This document shows, in pieces, positions 1 to 10,240 of a DNA stretch of 64,000 nucleotides. The notes below the pieces were generated by a model. The model searched no databases and was not told where the DNA came from. It was given only the letters and a program-made list of their open reading frames with translations. The DNA lies in the NCBI GenBank assembly GCA_013176395.1, contig JABMLP010000015.1:620001-684000 (forward strand), in the 5' to 3' direction. Each line of letters opens with the position of its first letter. Position 1 is the first letter of the stretch. This stretch comes from Venturia oleaginea. Lineage: Eukaryota > Ascomycota > Dothideomycetes > Venturiales > Venturiaceae. A program made the position numbers and the translations under genes.

Positions 1-179
1 GGAGGGTGTAGGTCTGCGGAGACTGATAACGAGGAGGCGGGGGATGAGTATTGAGTTGTGATACCTCGACGGCAGAAATGGTAGCGGTTGTAATGTGCTG
101 GGAGTTTTTACTGTTGACAAATTGGATGTTTAATAGCAGTTGAGGATTTCTTAGACCATTTTGTCATCGATCATTTTTT

Positions 180-510
180 TTAGCATACTTTGAGATGAGC
201 ACGGGAAGAAGTTTGATCGCCACCGATACTGATCTGTATGGAGGGCTGAGGCATCCCCTTCCGCGACGAACGTTCACTCACTTCGCACCGCACCTCGCAT
301 CCTGTAATCCACACTTCACCTCCCTCCTTGACCCATCTCATTCCCCGCCATCCCCACGGACGAAAAATAAAATAATTAACATCCCAGACACATTGCTCAA
401 AACCAGCACACACCTCAATAATCCCATCTCTCAAATACTCATCAACCTCGAGCTTATTAACCTCAATAATCGCGATATAGTCATTTAAGATTATGCCGAG
501 GTAAAACGGT
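180..510 (-). other. Open frame, possible exon of unknown protein
   Basis: The minus-strand frame stays open for about 110 codons and ends at a stop at 180. It has no ATG at its upstream end. The predicted residues are mixed and not low complexity (for example EYLRDGIIEVCAGFEQC), which is more protein-like than the opposite strand, but I recognise no domain. It could be the last exon of a gene whose other exons I cannot define, or chance. Confidence 0.2.
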
Positions 511-1464
511 AACGGACGCGGGGGTAACTGATTGCTCTAGTTCGAACTGGTTTAGTTCGATTTAGCCCTAAGAAGCCAGTACCAGACGGAGTATATACCG
601 CGTATTATGCCACAAAAGGAAATATCCAAGACAGGGATATATCTGCGTATACATTCCGTCTATGCGTAGGGTGTTGTCGGATGTTTTTTTTGCTACGGAG
701 GGGACGATTAACGAATTTGGTTATGGTATATGTATCCCTGTTTGAAGTTTACTTTCGTGGGAGATTACGACGTATGGCGAGGACCTACCGCGGAGCACGT
801 ACCTATCGATCTCGGTCTCGATCGGGGAATGGTAGCGCTACTCTTTTTGGTTGTGGGGAGTTTCTTGTTGAGAGTTCTTGTGGGAAGGGAAGATTTTTTT
901 TGCCTGGGAAAGGAGATGTCTCTCTTTCTGACGTAAAGAGAAGACTTCTCTCGCGAAAAAAAAAAAGAAGTCTTTCTCTCTCTTTCTCTCTCCCAAAAAG
1001 AGCAAGAATCTCTCTTCCCCTTCTACAAAACACTTTTACCTTTGATGTCGTATACGTTAAAAGGATTACTAGCCTAGGTAGGTGTTCATTCCCCTTTAGA
1101 TCTAAAAAAGCGAGCGCAGGTGCTCGTTTCCACTTTAGTACAAATCAATCCAAGACTCCAAAATAGGAAATCAGCAAGCCACAGAACTAAGAACAATCTA
1201 TCTTTTGTTGCTGTGATAGATTTCCCCAATCGGCAAGTATTAAATAGCAACGCTAAACCCCAGATTTTGTTCCGTGGTGAGGGATCGGAGATACGTAAGA
1301 TAGCGTAGATGTATCGTCACTGGTGAAGTTCAGGTTCAAATTGTTTGAAAAGGATGATTACGTCTGGGGGTAAGGAACTAGCTACATTAAAGCTGGAAGC
1401 GACTTCTATAAAGGGGCGTACCTCCTAACTCCCGCAGCAAGCCATGGGCTAGTTAACGTTCTGT
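511..1464. other. No gene recognised
   Basis: I see no supportable gene here. The stretch holds an A-run near 957-966 followed by CT-rich simple sequence, and short open frames on both strands without protein-like composition. Confidence 0.5.
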
Positions 1465-2000
1465 CTACTCAATGCGAGCCCCACAAGACATAAATCCTCG
1501 ATTCCCTCTGAAGAATTCAAGCCACATCGCCATGGAGAGTAAAAAGCAAAGCAGCCTTTCAAACATCATACCCAACAATCTCCCTCGAGAACACTTTCCA
1601 CTCTTTAACGCCATCCATAGACGCAAACATCTCATCAACCATCCCAAGCGCCTCTCCATCCCGCGATTTCACCTCTTTAGTAATCCCCCAAAGCACATCC
1701 CTCAACGTCCTCAAAGCCTCAACATGCGAACGCCATGCCTCCTCCACAATCCCCGCTCTTTCCTAGTAGGTTTCTTAATCTCCGCACTGATTATGCTTCG
1801 GACGCGATAGCAATCCACGACCAAGCGCCGGCACGCCTTTCTTAACCCAACGAGATCCCGTAGTTCGCAGCTGTCGAAAATATATATTCCCAAAGTGTAA
1901 TTCGTCGCTGGATGATTGGGATCCTGCGCGGATGAGATGGGCACAGCTCGAGGCGTACTCGGGTAACTTTCAAGGCTCGGGGGCGAGGAACATTTCACCG
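1465..2000 (-). pseudogene. Decayed protein-coding fragment, family unknown
   Basis: Two overlapping minus-strand frames, about 1711-1998 and 1559-1747, each look protein-like. They appear to continue one another across a frameshift around 1740-1770, giving an alpha-helical, charged segment that includes LRKACRRLVVDCYR and later EEAWRSHVEALRTL. No single uninterrupted reading frame covers the region. I cannot name the family; a helical regulatory domain is possible. Confidence 0.25.
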
Positions 2001-2011
2001 CTATTCATCAA

Positions 2012-2314
2012 CTAGTGTTCGATAATAGCGTGGTAGCCGACGTTTTTCTTCGTGCTGATCGAATTCAAATGCCACCTAGTCCATCCACCGAACGAGTTCC
2101 TGTGGAGCTTGCATATGCAGATCATTGCCGAGTTGGTGCGCATGTTACAGTAGTCCAGGTTAAGTAGCGGTTCCTGGAACGTTGGTGGATCGAAAGAGCA
2201 CATTTGTTTCTCTTGGCGATGAAGGATACGCTCGAGGTCTATCGCATTGTTCGACTCGGAATCACCATCGTCAAAATCGCTACCTTCGTAACCTATGCCG
2301 CCCCCGCCCTCCAC
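2012..2314 (-). pseudogene. Fragment of a fungal 2EXR/F-box-like family protein
   Basis: The frame contains the pattern PLLNLDYCNMRTNSAMICI followed by SFGGWTRWHLNSISTKKN. This resembles the fungal family in which a buried-core motif (LLNVNRQIRxEALxIFY) is followed by WTRLxxWLxxIG. Conserved positions are partly lost and no plausible start or full-length frame exists. It lies directly downstream of a second fragment of what looks like the same family, so this may be a decayed tandem pair. The family name rests on pattern memory only. Confidence 0.35.
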
Positions 2315-2361
2315 ATTATCAGCTGCATGCTGTCAGTTACTTTCTTCCTCACATGGTTCCA

Positions 2362-2995
2362 TTACGCCTTACCGAAATCGATAAAAACTTTGTGCAGCCC
2401 GCGAAACCTTATAAACGGACGTGGCAACACAGACCTGTATTCCTCTGCTGCTTCGTCGTCATATACATAGGCAGGCAGTTCTCCGTGAAAGCGAATCACT
2501 ACCTCTTGAATAGTCGCGGCTCGAATGATAGCATTCAAAAAGGGCATAAATCCGGCTGCGAAATCTACCCATGAACGTACCATCAGACTCCCCTCTTCCC
2601 CCGTTCGATCCTGATCACCGAGTTTATCATCAAAGCCTGCTTTTACACTAATATGTAGCTTATTCAGAGACGTAATCGGCGGTCGAAAATGTGGAGAGAG
2701 GAAATGGTCGGCGGCGGATACAATACCGACTAGACTGTATTCCCAAATCCTCGGACTTGATGCTCGTCGATCTCAAAACAGTGTACTTTCTTGTATTCTT
2801 AGAGCATGCCGATGCCTTCGTTGTATAGTTGTCAATTAACCAGAAGAATGGACGGTCGGTATGACTTTTCATCGTACTGGAATGATGGTTTACCATCGCG
2901 TGCGTATCCGGACATGAAATCGCCATCGCACGCTTTAGAGGCGAACTTTTCGAGGAAGTCGGTCCGTCCCATCGCAAAGTCTGTTGGAGACGCAT
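2362..2995 (-). pseudogene. Second decayed 2EXR/F-box-like fragment
   Basis: Reading the minus strand from about 2880 gives LLVN, a stop, then QLYNEG and later VLYPPP. After more stops, an open segment (2583-2362) ends in RFRGLHKVFIDFG. The LLVNRQLxxEG-like start and the final RGLxxVxIDFG motif fit the same fungal family as the fragment at 2012-2314. In-frame stops near 2860 and 2650 show it is not functional as read. Confidence 0.35.
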
Positions 2996-3113
2996 CTATA
3001 TGGAGCGAAGGGTTAGCTGTTGTGATTTAATCACTTGGTGAGAAGTGAACAACCGAGTCCTCTTCATCCAAGTCCGAATCCTCCGCATCTCCCTCATCCT
3101 CACACCCAACCCT

Positions 3114-3407
3114 CTACCCGCCTCGGAACCACCTCATCAACCTAGGCATCAACCGTCCCATAATTATAAGTCCCAACTCAACAGGTATCCCAAGCAGTGA
3201 TGCCTCCGCCCTCATCTCCACCAACCCCCGCTTCTTCCCACTCTTCCCAATACCTGCACTTGCGCTAATCGATTCCCCTGCCTTTGCGCCTCTTTTTTCC
3301 AACGGTTTGAAATGGGGCTCGGCAGGGGCTGTATTTTCGGCTTTGCAGGACTTGATGGAGGAATTGGATCCGCGGGGCATGGTGGTTGGATTGGATTTAC
3401 GTGGCAT
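3114..3407 (-). CDS. Hypothetical small basic protein, 97 aa
   Basis: An ATG at 3407 opens a 97-residue frame. The N-terminus is rich in Lys, Ser and Pro (MPRKSNPTTMPRGSNSS), and a short hydrophobic patch near residues 72-88 is followed by Arg residues. There is no signal peptide and no known domain. Composition is plausible for a fungal small protein, but nothing independent (intron, homologue, neighbour) supports it. Confidence 0.3.
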   Translation of the reverse strand: MPRKSNPTTMPRGSNSSIKSCKAENTAPAEPHFKPLEKRGAKAGESISASAGIGKSGKKRGLVEMRAEASLLGIPVELGLIIMGRLMPRLMRWFRGG

Positions 3408-4264
3408 GGTAGCTAGGTACGATAGGATAGGATGGTACCAATGGACCAACCAACAACATCAACACCTAACCCCTCTACTTGAAGTATGGCACATGGCACT
3501 TACCAAGGCCGACGCGGCCTCTCCTCCAAATCACAAAAAGCCTCGCAACGCAACGAGACTTGGACGCTGAGTCGTAGCTCCTAACCTGGCTTTCTCGAGA
3601 TTGCGGGCAGTGGAAGCTTTATAACTAGCACTCATCCATATCGAAGCGAATGCAAGAACAAATTCGGCGTGGGCACGATCGGTTGTTATTATTTCCTACC
3701 CATCACCAGATAGATCCCGGGGAACAACTTCCATGAACATCTGATAGGTAATAGACAGGACGCGCTACAAACCCCTCCTCCCTCTTTCCATTTCCGGCAA
3801 ATATCCACGCGGTATCTCCACGCCATCCCATCCCAAAACTATCGATCCCTTCATTCCCGAGGGAATACATGCACCTAGATGTGGAAGAGGAAGAGGATAT
3901 GTAGAGTCATCGAATGGAAAAATGGATGAATGCAGTGCGAGCCTGGATAAAACATCAATGGAATGTCTCGCAATATGCTGGAACGTATAGATTACATAAT
4001 CGGATCATGTAGACGTAGAAGAACAAGAATGGCACCCAGAATATAGCCTTTATTCTTCGCTTTGCACGACCTATTTACGACGTCCTTAATTTCTCCCCTC
4101 TTTATCGACTAAGGTATATCTGATAGAAAGCTGCGAGTAAACACCAATGGCAGAACATCCAAAGCCATTGTACATATATTACTTGTAGGCGACGACGACG
4201 CTAACAACAATAACAACAACAACAACAACTAGAAATAACATCCCCCGACCGCCCGAATGCGTTT
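3408..4264. other. Intergenic, likely 3' flank of the nitrate transporter gene
   Basis: No gene is seen. The right end is the 3' flank of the minus-strand nitrate transporter. It contains an AAC/GTT microsatellite at 4202-4229, which on the transcript strand is a GTT run just after the stop codon. Confidence 0.5.
4202..4229. repeat. (AAC)n microsatellite
   Basis: About nine AAC units with one interruption. They lie in the presumed 3' untranslated region of the nitrate transporter gene. Confidence 0.8.
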
Positions 4265-5976
4265 TTAACGACCGCCGATCTGGCCCCTTGGGATTGGAGG
4301 GATCCAGGCCACGACCAGATGCATACCGATCATCATGACACCGATGATCCAAAAGCACTGTTTCAGCAGTCAGTATATATATAACCAGAAAGAGAGGAGG
4401 GTATGACATACCTTGTGATAATCAGTAGTAGCTCCAACAGTATTGTAACGGAAGATGATGGCATAGACAACACCGCCCAAATTACCAACAGCACCGACAA
4501 TACCCGAGATGATTCCGTTCTGAGCCGGGTGGACGTGGGGGACGAGGGCGTAGTTGGCGCCATTACCGGCTTCCAAGAACAAGGCCATGACAGCGACAAG
4601 ACTGAACATGGTCGCTTTGTCGTGGGGGTTAAGCTGACCGATGATGATTAAGAATACGCCGGCGAGAATACCAGTGATGTGGATGAGTCCCTTCTTCAGC
4701 CATAGGTTCTTGTTGTACTTGTAGATGACATCAGCACCGATCCCACCAAGCGGACGAGTGACGACGTTGAGAAGACCGAACATGGCGGCCCATCTTCCCG
4801 AACCGGTCTGGAGCAGAGTCGGGAAATTCTTAAGGTAGTAAGAGCCGAGAATTGAGTTGATGGCCAGCTCAGCACCGAAAGAGTTGAAGTATCCGAATGC
4901 CAATGCGATGGTCTGTGGGGAGATGGCAACCTTGAGAGTTTGCTTGAGCGTAGGCTTTGCGACGACCTCGCCACGGGCGGTATCGAGCATATCTTGCGCA
5001 CCCATCGAAGCCTCGTGATCGGAATTGTGCTTCGCAGCCGCGTAACCTGCTTCTTCCGCGAGCTTCATCTCCGTACTGCTAGTCTCGCCATGGCTCTCTT
5101 TGCGGTCGGTGATGAGACCCGGCACGGAGACGATTTGCGCATCAACACCATGCGCCTGGAGATTTTGCTGAGCATGCATGTGGCGTTCCGACCACTTTCC
5201 AGAGGGAGTGTCAGGGCAGAAGATAAGCATGGCGATGGCGGTGGAGACGATGATGATGAAGGGCACGATGAATGATACTCGCCACGCGACATGAGGAGTG
5301 AGCCCTTGCGCCTTGACCAATGAGTCGAAGATAGCAGGCATGATGAAGTAGGTGATTCCTCCACCAGAGTTTCCCCATCCACCAGCGAGTGCGTTGGCAG
5401 TACCAACTACATTCTTGTCGAAGAATCCCGTGGACCACACCTGGCATGGTACAAACGAGCCACCGAGGATACCGACGAAGAATCTGATGGTGTATAGGCC
5501 AGAAGCGGTTGAAATAGTTCCAGCAAGAACTGTTGGTATCGAGCCGACGATGAGACACCCAGCGAAAGTGTAGCGAGGCCCGATACGATCACAAAGTGGA
5601 CCAGCAACGAAACGGACGAGTAGAGTAGCACAGAGCGAGACGATGTTGGAGTTGGCGACTTGGGTTGGCGTCAACTTCAAGTCGGCCCTGATTGTCCTCG
5701 AAAGGAGTGGTGGAAAGGCGTACCCTATGCTACGATTAGTTTAGGATGGAAGATTTGTAGGACGATGGCACTTACACGACCAAAAGGCGACGAAGAAACC
5801 CCACCATCCAAAGAAGAAGACGCGACCTGGACCTGGTTAGAGACTATTTGGCCGTAAAATCACAACAAGGACCTACCATAGATGTTGATGACATTGAAGA
5901 TGGGAATAGATCTAGCCTTCCTGTTGACAGGGTTGACTTCTGGAGCAGAGTACAAGGATTTGAGTGAGAAAGCCAT
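4265..5976 (-). CDS. nrtA: Nitrate/nitrite transporter, MFS NNP family
   Basis: A plasma-membrane proton-coupled nitrate importer of the NrtA/CrnA type, about 520 aa in four exons: 5877-5976, 5776-5832, 4412-5724 and 4265-4357. All introns are GT-AG and the exon lengths sum to a multiple of three. Exon 2 encodes FFFGWWGFFVAFWS. The main exon carries the first nitrate signature (AGGWGNSGGG), an MFS loop motif (GPLCDRIGPR) and the second signature (GIVGAVGNLGG), spread over many hydrophobic segments as expected for 12 helices. The large hydrophilic loop in the middle is typical of fungal members. Length matches CrnA (about 507 aa). The start is the ATG before AFSLKSLYSAPEVNPVNRKA. No nitrate or nitrite reductase gene lies nearby, so this is not the classic nitrate cluster arrangement. 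Confidence 0.93.
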
Positions 5977-6256
5977 TGTGATAGATGGATGCTCTTTTGA
6001 CTCGAAGATAAAAGAAAAGGCGGTGGAGGTATTGTTGGTTGAAGTTTGGGATATCACATCAAAAGGTCACCCTTGTGCAAGTCTATATACACAATGTGCA
6101 TCTTTCTATTTCGAGGTTAACAATGCCACAGCGTCATCGTCTCCGCGCATCTATGAGAAGACGATACACCATTTCCATACTTGCCTCATGTGAAGATGAA
6201 CTGGAATCTGATGGGCCGATGTAGATTCCCACCGCCAAGTGAGATATGGCTTTTCC

Positions 6257-6376
6257 TATCACTTGGTAGATGAAATGGTAGATAAGGGCAAGATCCAATG
6301 GCTGTGGGTGTACGCCAAGGCGGGCTGAGACTGGGCGTAGATATTGGCGGCGAACGCCATGAATTATATAGATAAA
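6257..6376 (-). promoter_or_regulatory. GATA motifs upstream of the nitrate transporter
   Basis: About 280-400 bp upstream of the transporter start are TATC at 6257-6260, GATAAG at 6281-6286 and GATAAA at 6371-6376. GATA-factor (AreA/NIT2) control of nitrate transporters is well known in ascomycetes. The motif is short and frequent by chance, so this is only suggestive. Confidence 0.3.
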
Positions 6377-7386
6377 GCTGAAGTCCGCGGAAACGTCCAC
6401 TTCACTCCAAAAATTGGATAATTCTTTGACAATGCACCTCATCTCCATGCTGATGCATTTATGGCACAGGACGCCGTGTGAAGCAACTGACATTGTTGGA
6501 GACAGGTACAACTTCGGACCGACTCACATGCAGTTGTCTTCATTCTCCGAGTTGTTCTCGTCAGTATCTGGAGCGGCTCGAACCTATCAAGTCAGGATTG
6601 AGGAATATGCGGCTGAGGATGAAATCTCTTCGCATCGCAAACCCCCCTTCACCCGCTATAGCATGGACCCTTCTAGATCAGGAAATAATACTCCATCTCC
6701 CGCGCCCAACGACAGGTGACCCAGCCTAGGTAACCTCTGGTGAGCCGTACTGAGCATCCTGCTATGCTGTGTACTACTGCACTCAAAGACCCCCACTGCG
6801 AATCCCGTCTCCTGTCTCTGAAGTCTCGACAACATCAGCATTCTTCCGATATCAAACATGTGGAAGTCTGACAACCATACACAATGTACCTACCCACGCG
6901 CCAGGGTCTTCTCAATGATGAGTCTTGTACATAATTCTCACCAGTTTCGACGGTTTCCACATTACACCAAGTCTTGCGAGGATATCTATGGGAAGACAGC
7001 CCGTCCCGTCAGGGACGTATCGACATACTGTCTTCCTATCATTTCCCCAGAATAGATCTTAATCGGCACATTGCTACTTGGCACCAAACTGAAACACGCC
7101 CACGAAGACGACTCGCGTAAACAACACATATATACCATGCTTACAAAGAAAGCTTCTCAACACCTTTCCAACATCCACACACTCCCTCTCTATCCGCCCA
7201 ATCCCTATCCAACCCCCAAAACCAAGACTATCACACCACCTCACCTCACCTACCTCACAGCGACCTTAAGCGATACTCCCTCCCAACACCGCCACAATCC
7301 TCCCAACTCCAAAGCTTCGAGATGAATTGCTGACATTTATAACGGAAAAGGGAATATGGCTAGTAGCCAACGTGGTTAGATGCAGC
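6377..7386. other. No gene recognised
   Basis: Short frames only. The part at 7170-7320 is rich in C and A with very little G. I see no conserved motif, RNA gene or transposon here. Confidence 0.5.
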
Positions 7387-7815
7387 TTAGTCAGTGATAC
7401 TTCGATCAATCATGCGAGTAGCAACCCTCTTAAGAGTATCTTCTATAGCTTTCGTGTTCAATTGGTTTCCTTCCCAGTTGAAGTATCCCCCAAGATCGTC
7501 AAAGTAGCAGATATTACCATCTGCGAAGAAATAGAACAGATGGAGAGCGTCCTGAAGCAGATGTGACCCAGACAATGCAATACGACAGCGAGCCACTCAC
7601 TCGTTGATAGAGATAACCACGGTCCCATGTCCCCATCGCGGTATTCCACCTCGACTCTGGATAGCAGTAGGGAAGCGATAACAATCCCACAAAGCTAGTA
7701 GACTCGCGCACTATCATCAAACTCATAGCTAAACTTAATAGGAAGAAAATAAACGACACCGTCTAGGGAGACCGAGATCCACAAGTAAGATATAGGTGCG
7801 TAAGTTTTATATATA
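7387..7815 (-). pseudogene. Truncated gene fragment beside the Fot1 composite, possibly lectin-like
   Basis: Several minus-strand frames look coding: one with WNTAMGTWDRGYLYQ near 7600-7660, then, after a frame change, LHLFYFFADGNICYFDDLGG and FNWEGNQL ending at 7387. The spacing of aromatic residues (SRIAL...LFYF..DGNI..Y..G) resembles blades of fungal fucose-binding beta-propeller lectins, but this is a weak impression. The fragment ends at the transposon border at 7815. A possible continuation beyond the transposon (9856-10116) has no matching motif. Confidence 0.2.
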
Positions 7816-7954
7816 ACGTATTCCACCACCGAGCCGGCCACTTTTCCTTGGCACGACCAACTCATATTACGCCTCTTCAATTTTATCGCTATCAACAATA
7901 GATTCCAAGTCTGTCGTGCTGCTATCTGATTCAGAAGATATCTCAATATCCTTT

Positions 7955-8794
7955 TTACTCGTTCGCGCACCCCCCAACTTGACGCGCCTTTGTATGCGCG
8001 TCAAAGTGCTTCAACCACTTAAGACCAAGCGCATTGTTTGTCCAGCCGTTCTCAGAGACCGAGAGCTTCCAATTCCGTGGTATATCTGCCTCCTCATACC
8101 ATGCAGAGATGTGAACGCGTCCTTTGTAGATAATGAAGGGCGGGGTCGCATACCCAGCGGCGCAGATACTCTGGATAACTGTAACCCACTCGCGATTGCC
8201 TGGCTGGATCAAATTAGGCCGTGTACGTCTTTCAGAAGCTGTGACGACCTTCATTGACCCAATAACGCCCATCTGGAAGCCAATCTCGTCAAAGTTGTGC
8301 GTATCCTTGTCGTAGACGCCGTACTTGGCTTTAGTATCTGCAACGAGCTTGAACCACGCGCCGATAATCTCCGGGTCTTCCTGTAGTATCCTCTGCCTAT
8401 CCTTGGCTCGATTGAAGGCCATCTTGAGCTCATCTGAGCGCGTTACGAACCTCTCAGCCCAGTTTTTCCCTACTGGCTCTCCACCGCGTACACCCAGCAG
8501 TTTATCCGCCATATCTGCCACCTCACACAGCCGGGGCGCAAATCCTCGCAAATCGAGGTCGAGGATATATTGGACAAGCGTTCGCTATTCTGTTGCAGTG
8601 AGCTTATGGGAGTTTGGGCGAGTTTGAGATGGAGAGGTAATTCCGCAGAGCCGATCAGAGAGCCCTTGGTGTTTGATGTTGAAGGCTGCAGCAGCGCGCC
8701 GTAGGCTTCGAAATTGGCCAGAGGTATAGGCCTGAAGAGCGAGATCAATTCTGCCTTCTTCTTGAACGGCTATCGCGTTGCGTTGTTGAGACAT
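7955..8794 (-). pseudogene. Fot1-type transposase remnant, unit 1
   Basis: Starts at ATG 8794 (MSQQRNAIAVQEEGR) with a helix-turn-helix (LRRAAAAFNIKHQGLSDRL). It continues through a CENP-B-like DNA-binding part (WAERFVTR) to the first catalytic Asp (HNFDEIGFQMG) and WLKHFDAHTKA, where the frame ends. The rest of the DDE domain, with its second and third acids, is missing. One in-frame TAG follows LTATE. The usual protein is over 500 aa; 279 codons remain. Confidence 0.85.
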
Positions 8795-8818
8795 TGCGTG
8801 TTGAAGAGGATAAGGGCT

Positions 8819-8873
8819 GTGCCAAGGAAAAGTGGCCGGCCACACCACCGAGCCGGCCACTTTTCCTTGGCAC
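8819..8873. repeat. Inverted repeat where the two Fot1 units meet
   Basis: Arms of 22 bp at 8819-8840 and 8852-8873 (each containing CCAAGGAAAAGTGGCCGG or its complement) are separated by CACACCACCGA. They correspond to the inner terminal inverted repeats of the two transposon units. The same arm sequence occurs at the left border near 7832-7853. Confidence 0.85.
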
Positions 8874-8885
8874 GACCAACTCATG

Positions 8886-9773
8886 TTACGACTCTTCAAT
8901 TGTGTCGCTATCAACAATAGATTCCAAGTCCGTCGTGCTACTATCTGATTCAGAAGATATCTCGATATCCATTTCACACGTTCGCGCATTGTGCCCAGTC
9001 GCGCCGCAGTTCCCACAGCGCCTTTGAGTTGGTCGGGCTGTTTCTTGATCACCACTACTACGAGTATTCTTTGATCCCTGAGGCGCAACAGACGCCTCAG
9101 CAGCTACCTGCGCTGCTGCAGTCCCATACTCTACAGTACCACCTTGCTGGATCCGCTTCCTTTTACGCCATTTTCGCTTCGTCATTACTGCCAATTGCTC
9201 TTCAAGCTCGTGGTTTCGTGCAATAAGTAGAGCGTTCTGGAGTAGCATCAATTCAGCGCCTTTAAAAAGCTGGGAAAAGCCTGCCTGCGCAGTAACTGTT
9301 GACCGAGTAAAAGACTCGCTTACGAGCTTGAACCACGGGCCAATAATCTCTGGATCTTCCTGTAGTATCCTCTGCCTATCCTTTGCTCGATTGAAGGCTA
9401 CCTTGAGCTCATCTAAGCGCGTTACGAATCTCTCAGCCCAGTTTTTGCCTACTGGCTCTCCACCGCGTATACCCAGTAGTTTATACGCCATATCTGCCAC
9501 CTCACACAGCCGGGGCGCAAATCCTCGCAAATTGAGGTCGAGAATGTATTGGATAAGCGTTTGCTCCTCGGTAGGGTAAGTTTCTGACCGTTTGGTAGTT
9601 TTTCCGAGGATAAATGGGACTCCTCGGGCGCGATCAGAGAGGTTCTGGTGTTTAACGTTAAAGGCGCGCGCAGCAGCCCGTTGGCTTCGGAATGGGCCGG
9701 CTTGGAGGGCTTAGAGGGCAAGCTGAAGTCTCCCTTCGTGTTCAAATAATAACGAGTTGTATTGTTGAGACAT
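8886..9773 (-). pseudogene. Fot1-type transposase deletion derivative with zinc knuckle, unit 2
   Basis: Starts at ATG 9773 (MSQQYNSLLF). The DNA-binding half matches unit 1 closely (WAERFVTRLDELKVAFNRAK). After GPWFKLVSES the catalytic domain is missing, and the frame runs directly into a coiled, basic C-terminal part and a CCHC zinc knuckle (CGNCGATGHNARTC) with an acidic tail. The deletion is in frame. The only disablement seen is a TAA about 20 codons after the start. A protein keeping DNA binding but lacking catalysis could act as a competitor of full transposase; this is inference. Confidence 0.8.
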
Positions 9774-9855
9774 AATCCGATAATGGGGGAAATGGTAGTC
9801 TTGGCATATTTTGGCGGGTTGGGTGGTGTGGCGGTTCGGGTGGTGGAGTACGTTA

Positions 9856-10240
9856 GAGAGGGAAGTGTTGTTCATATTCTTCTTTTTGGTGAGGAGAACA
9901 GCTTGGATTCAATAGGCCGGCAATATTTGTCACTCGGGTGATCAGGTACCGTGACATAACAAAACGATGAATAAACTCTCCTTGTCGCTGAACATCAGCC
10001 AGCCTTCTGAAGAATCCCCAAAGTCTAAACCTATATCTTGAAGCTCCTGGTGATGTCGATAAAAGCACTCTCCAGAAAATCAGCAATGTCCATCTTCTGG
10101 ATTTGACCAAGTCCAATTGATTTTCGAGCTCTCAGTTCAAGGCAGTGAAGAATGCGTACACAATTAACACCTCGACCACAGTGATACAATCAACACATCA
10201 TTTCAGGACCTCCAATTGAAAAAATCAATCTATCTCCTAG
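9856..10240. other. No gene recognised
   Basis: Short stretch between the transposon and the acyl-CoA synthetase stop. A minus-strand open frame (9853-10116) has no recognisable motif. Confidence 0.45.

Larger units (their letters stand above)
7816..9853 (-). mobile_element. Composite of two internally deleted Fot1/pogo (Tc1/mariner superfamily) elements
   Basis: The outer ends are inverted (left ACGTATTCCACCACC, right read inward ACGTACTCCACCACC) and flanked by TA on both sides (7814-7815 and 9854-9855), the target duplication expected for this superfamily. Inside are two head-to-tail transposase remnants in the same orientation. They meet at 8819-8873, where two perfect 22-bp inverted arms face each other across 11 nt. 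Each unit has lost the second and third catalytic acids of the DDE domain, so neither is autonomous. The arrangement suggests a second copy landing in or beside the first, or movement of a fused pair. Confidence 0.8.

Noticed and set aside
681..1166. 161-codon plus-strand frame
   Set aside because: Begins with a TTG- or ATG-type start in simple A/CT-rich sequence, very Arg/Ser-rich, no domain, likely chance.
7695..7970. 91-codon minus-strand frame across the transposon border
   Set aside because: It mixes transposon terminal repeat with flanking DNA, so it cannot be one ancestral protein.
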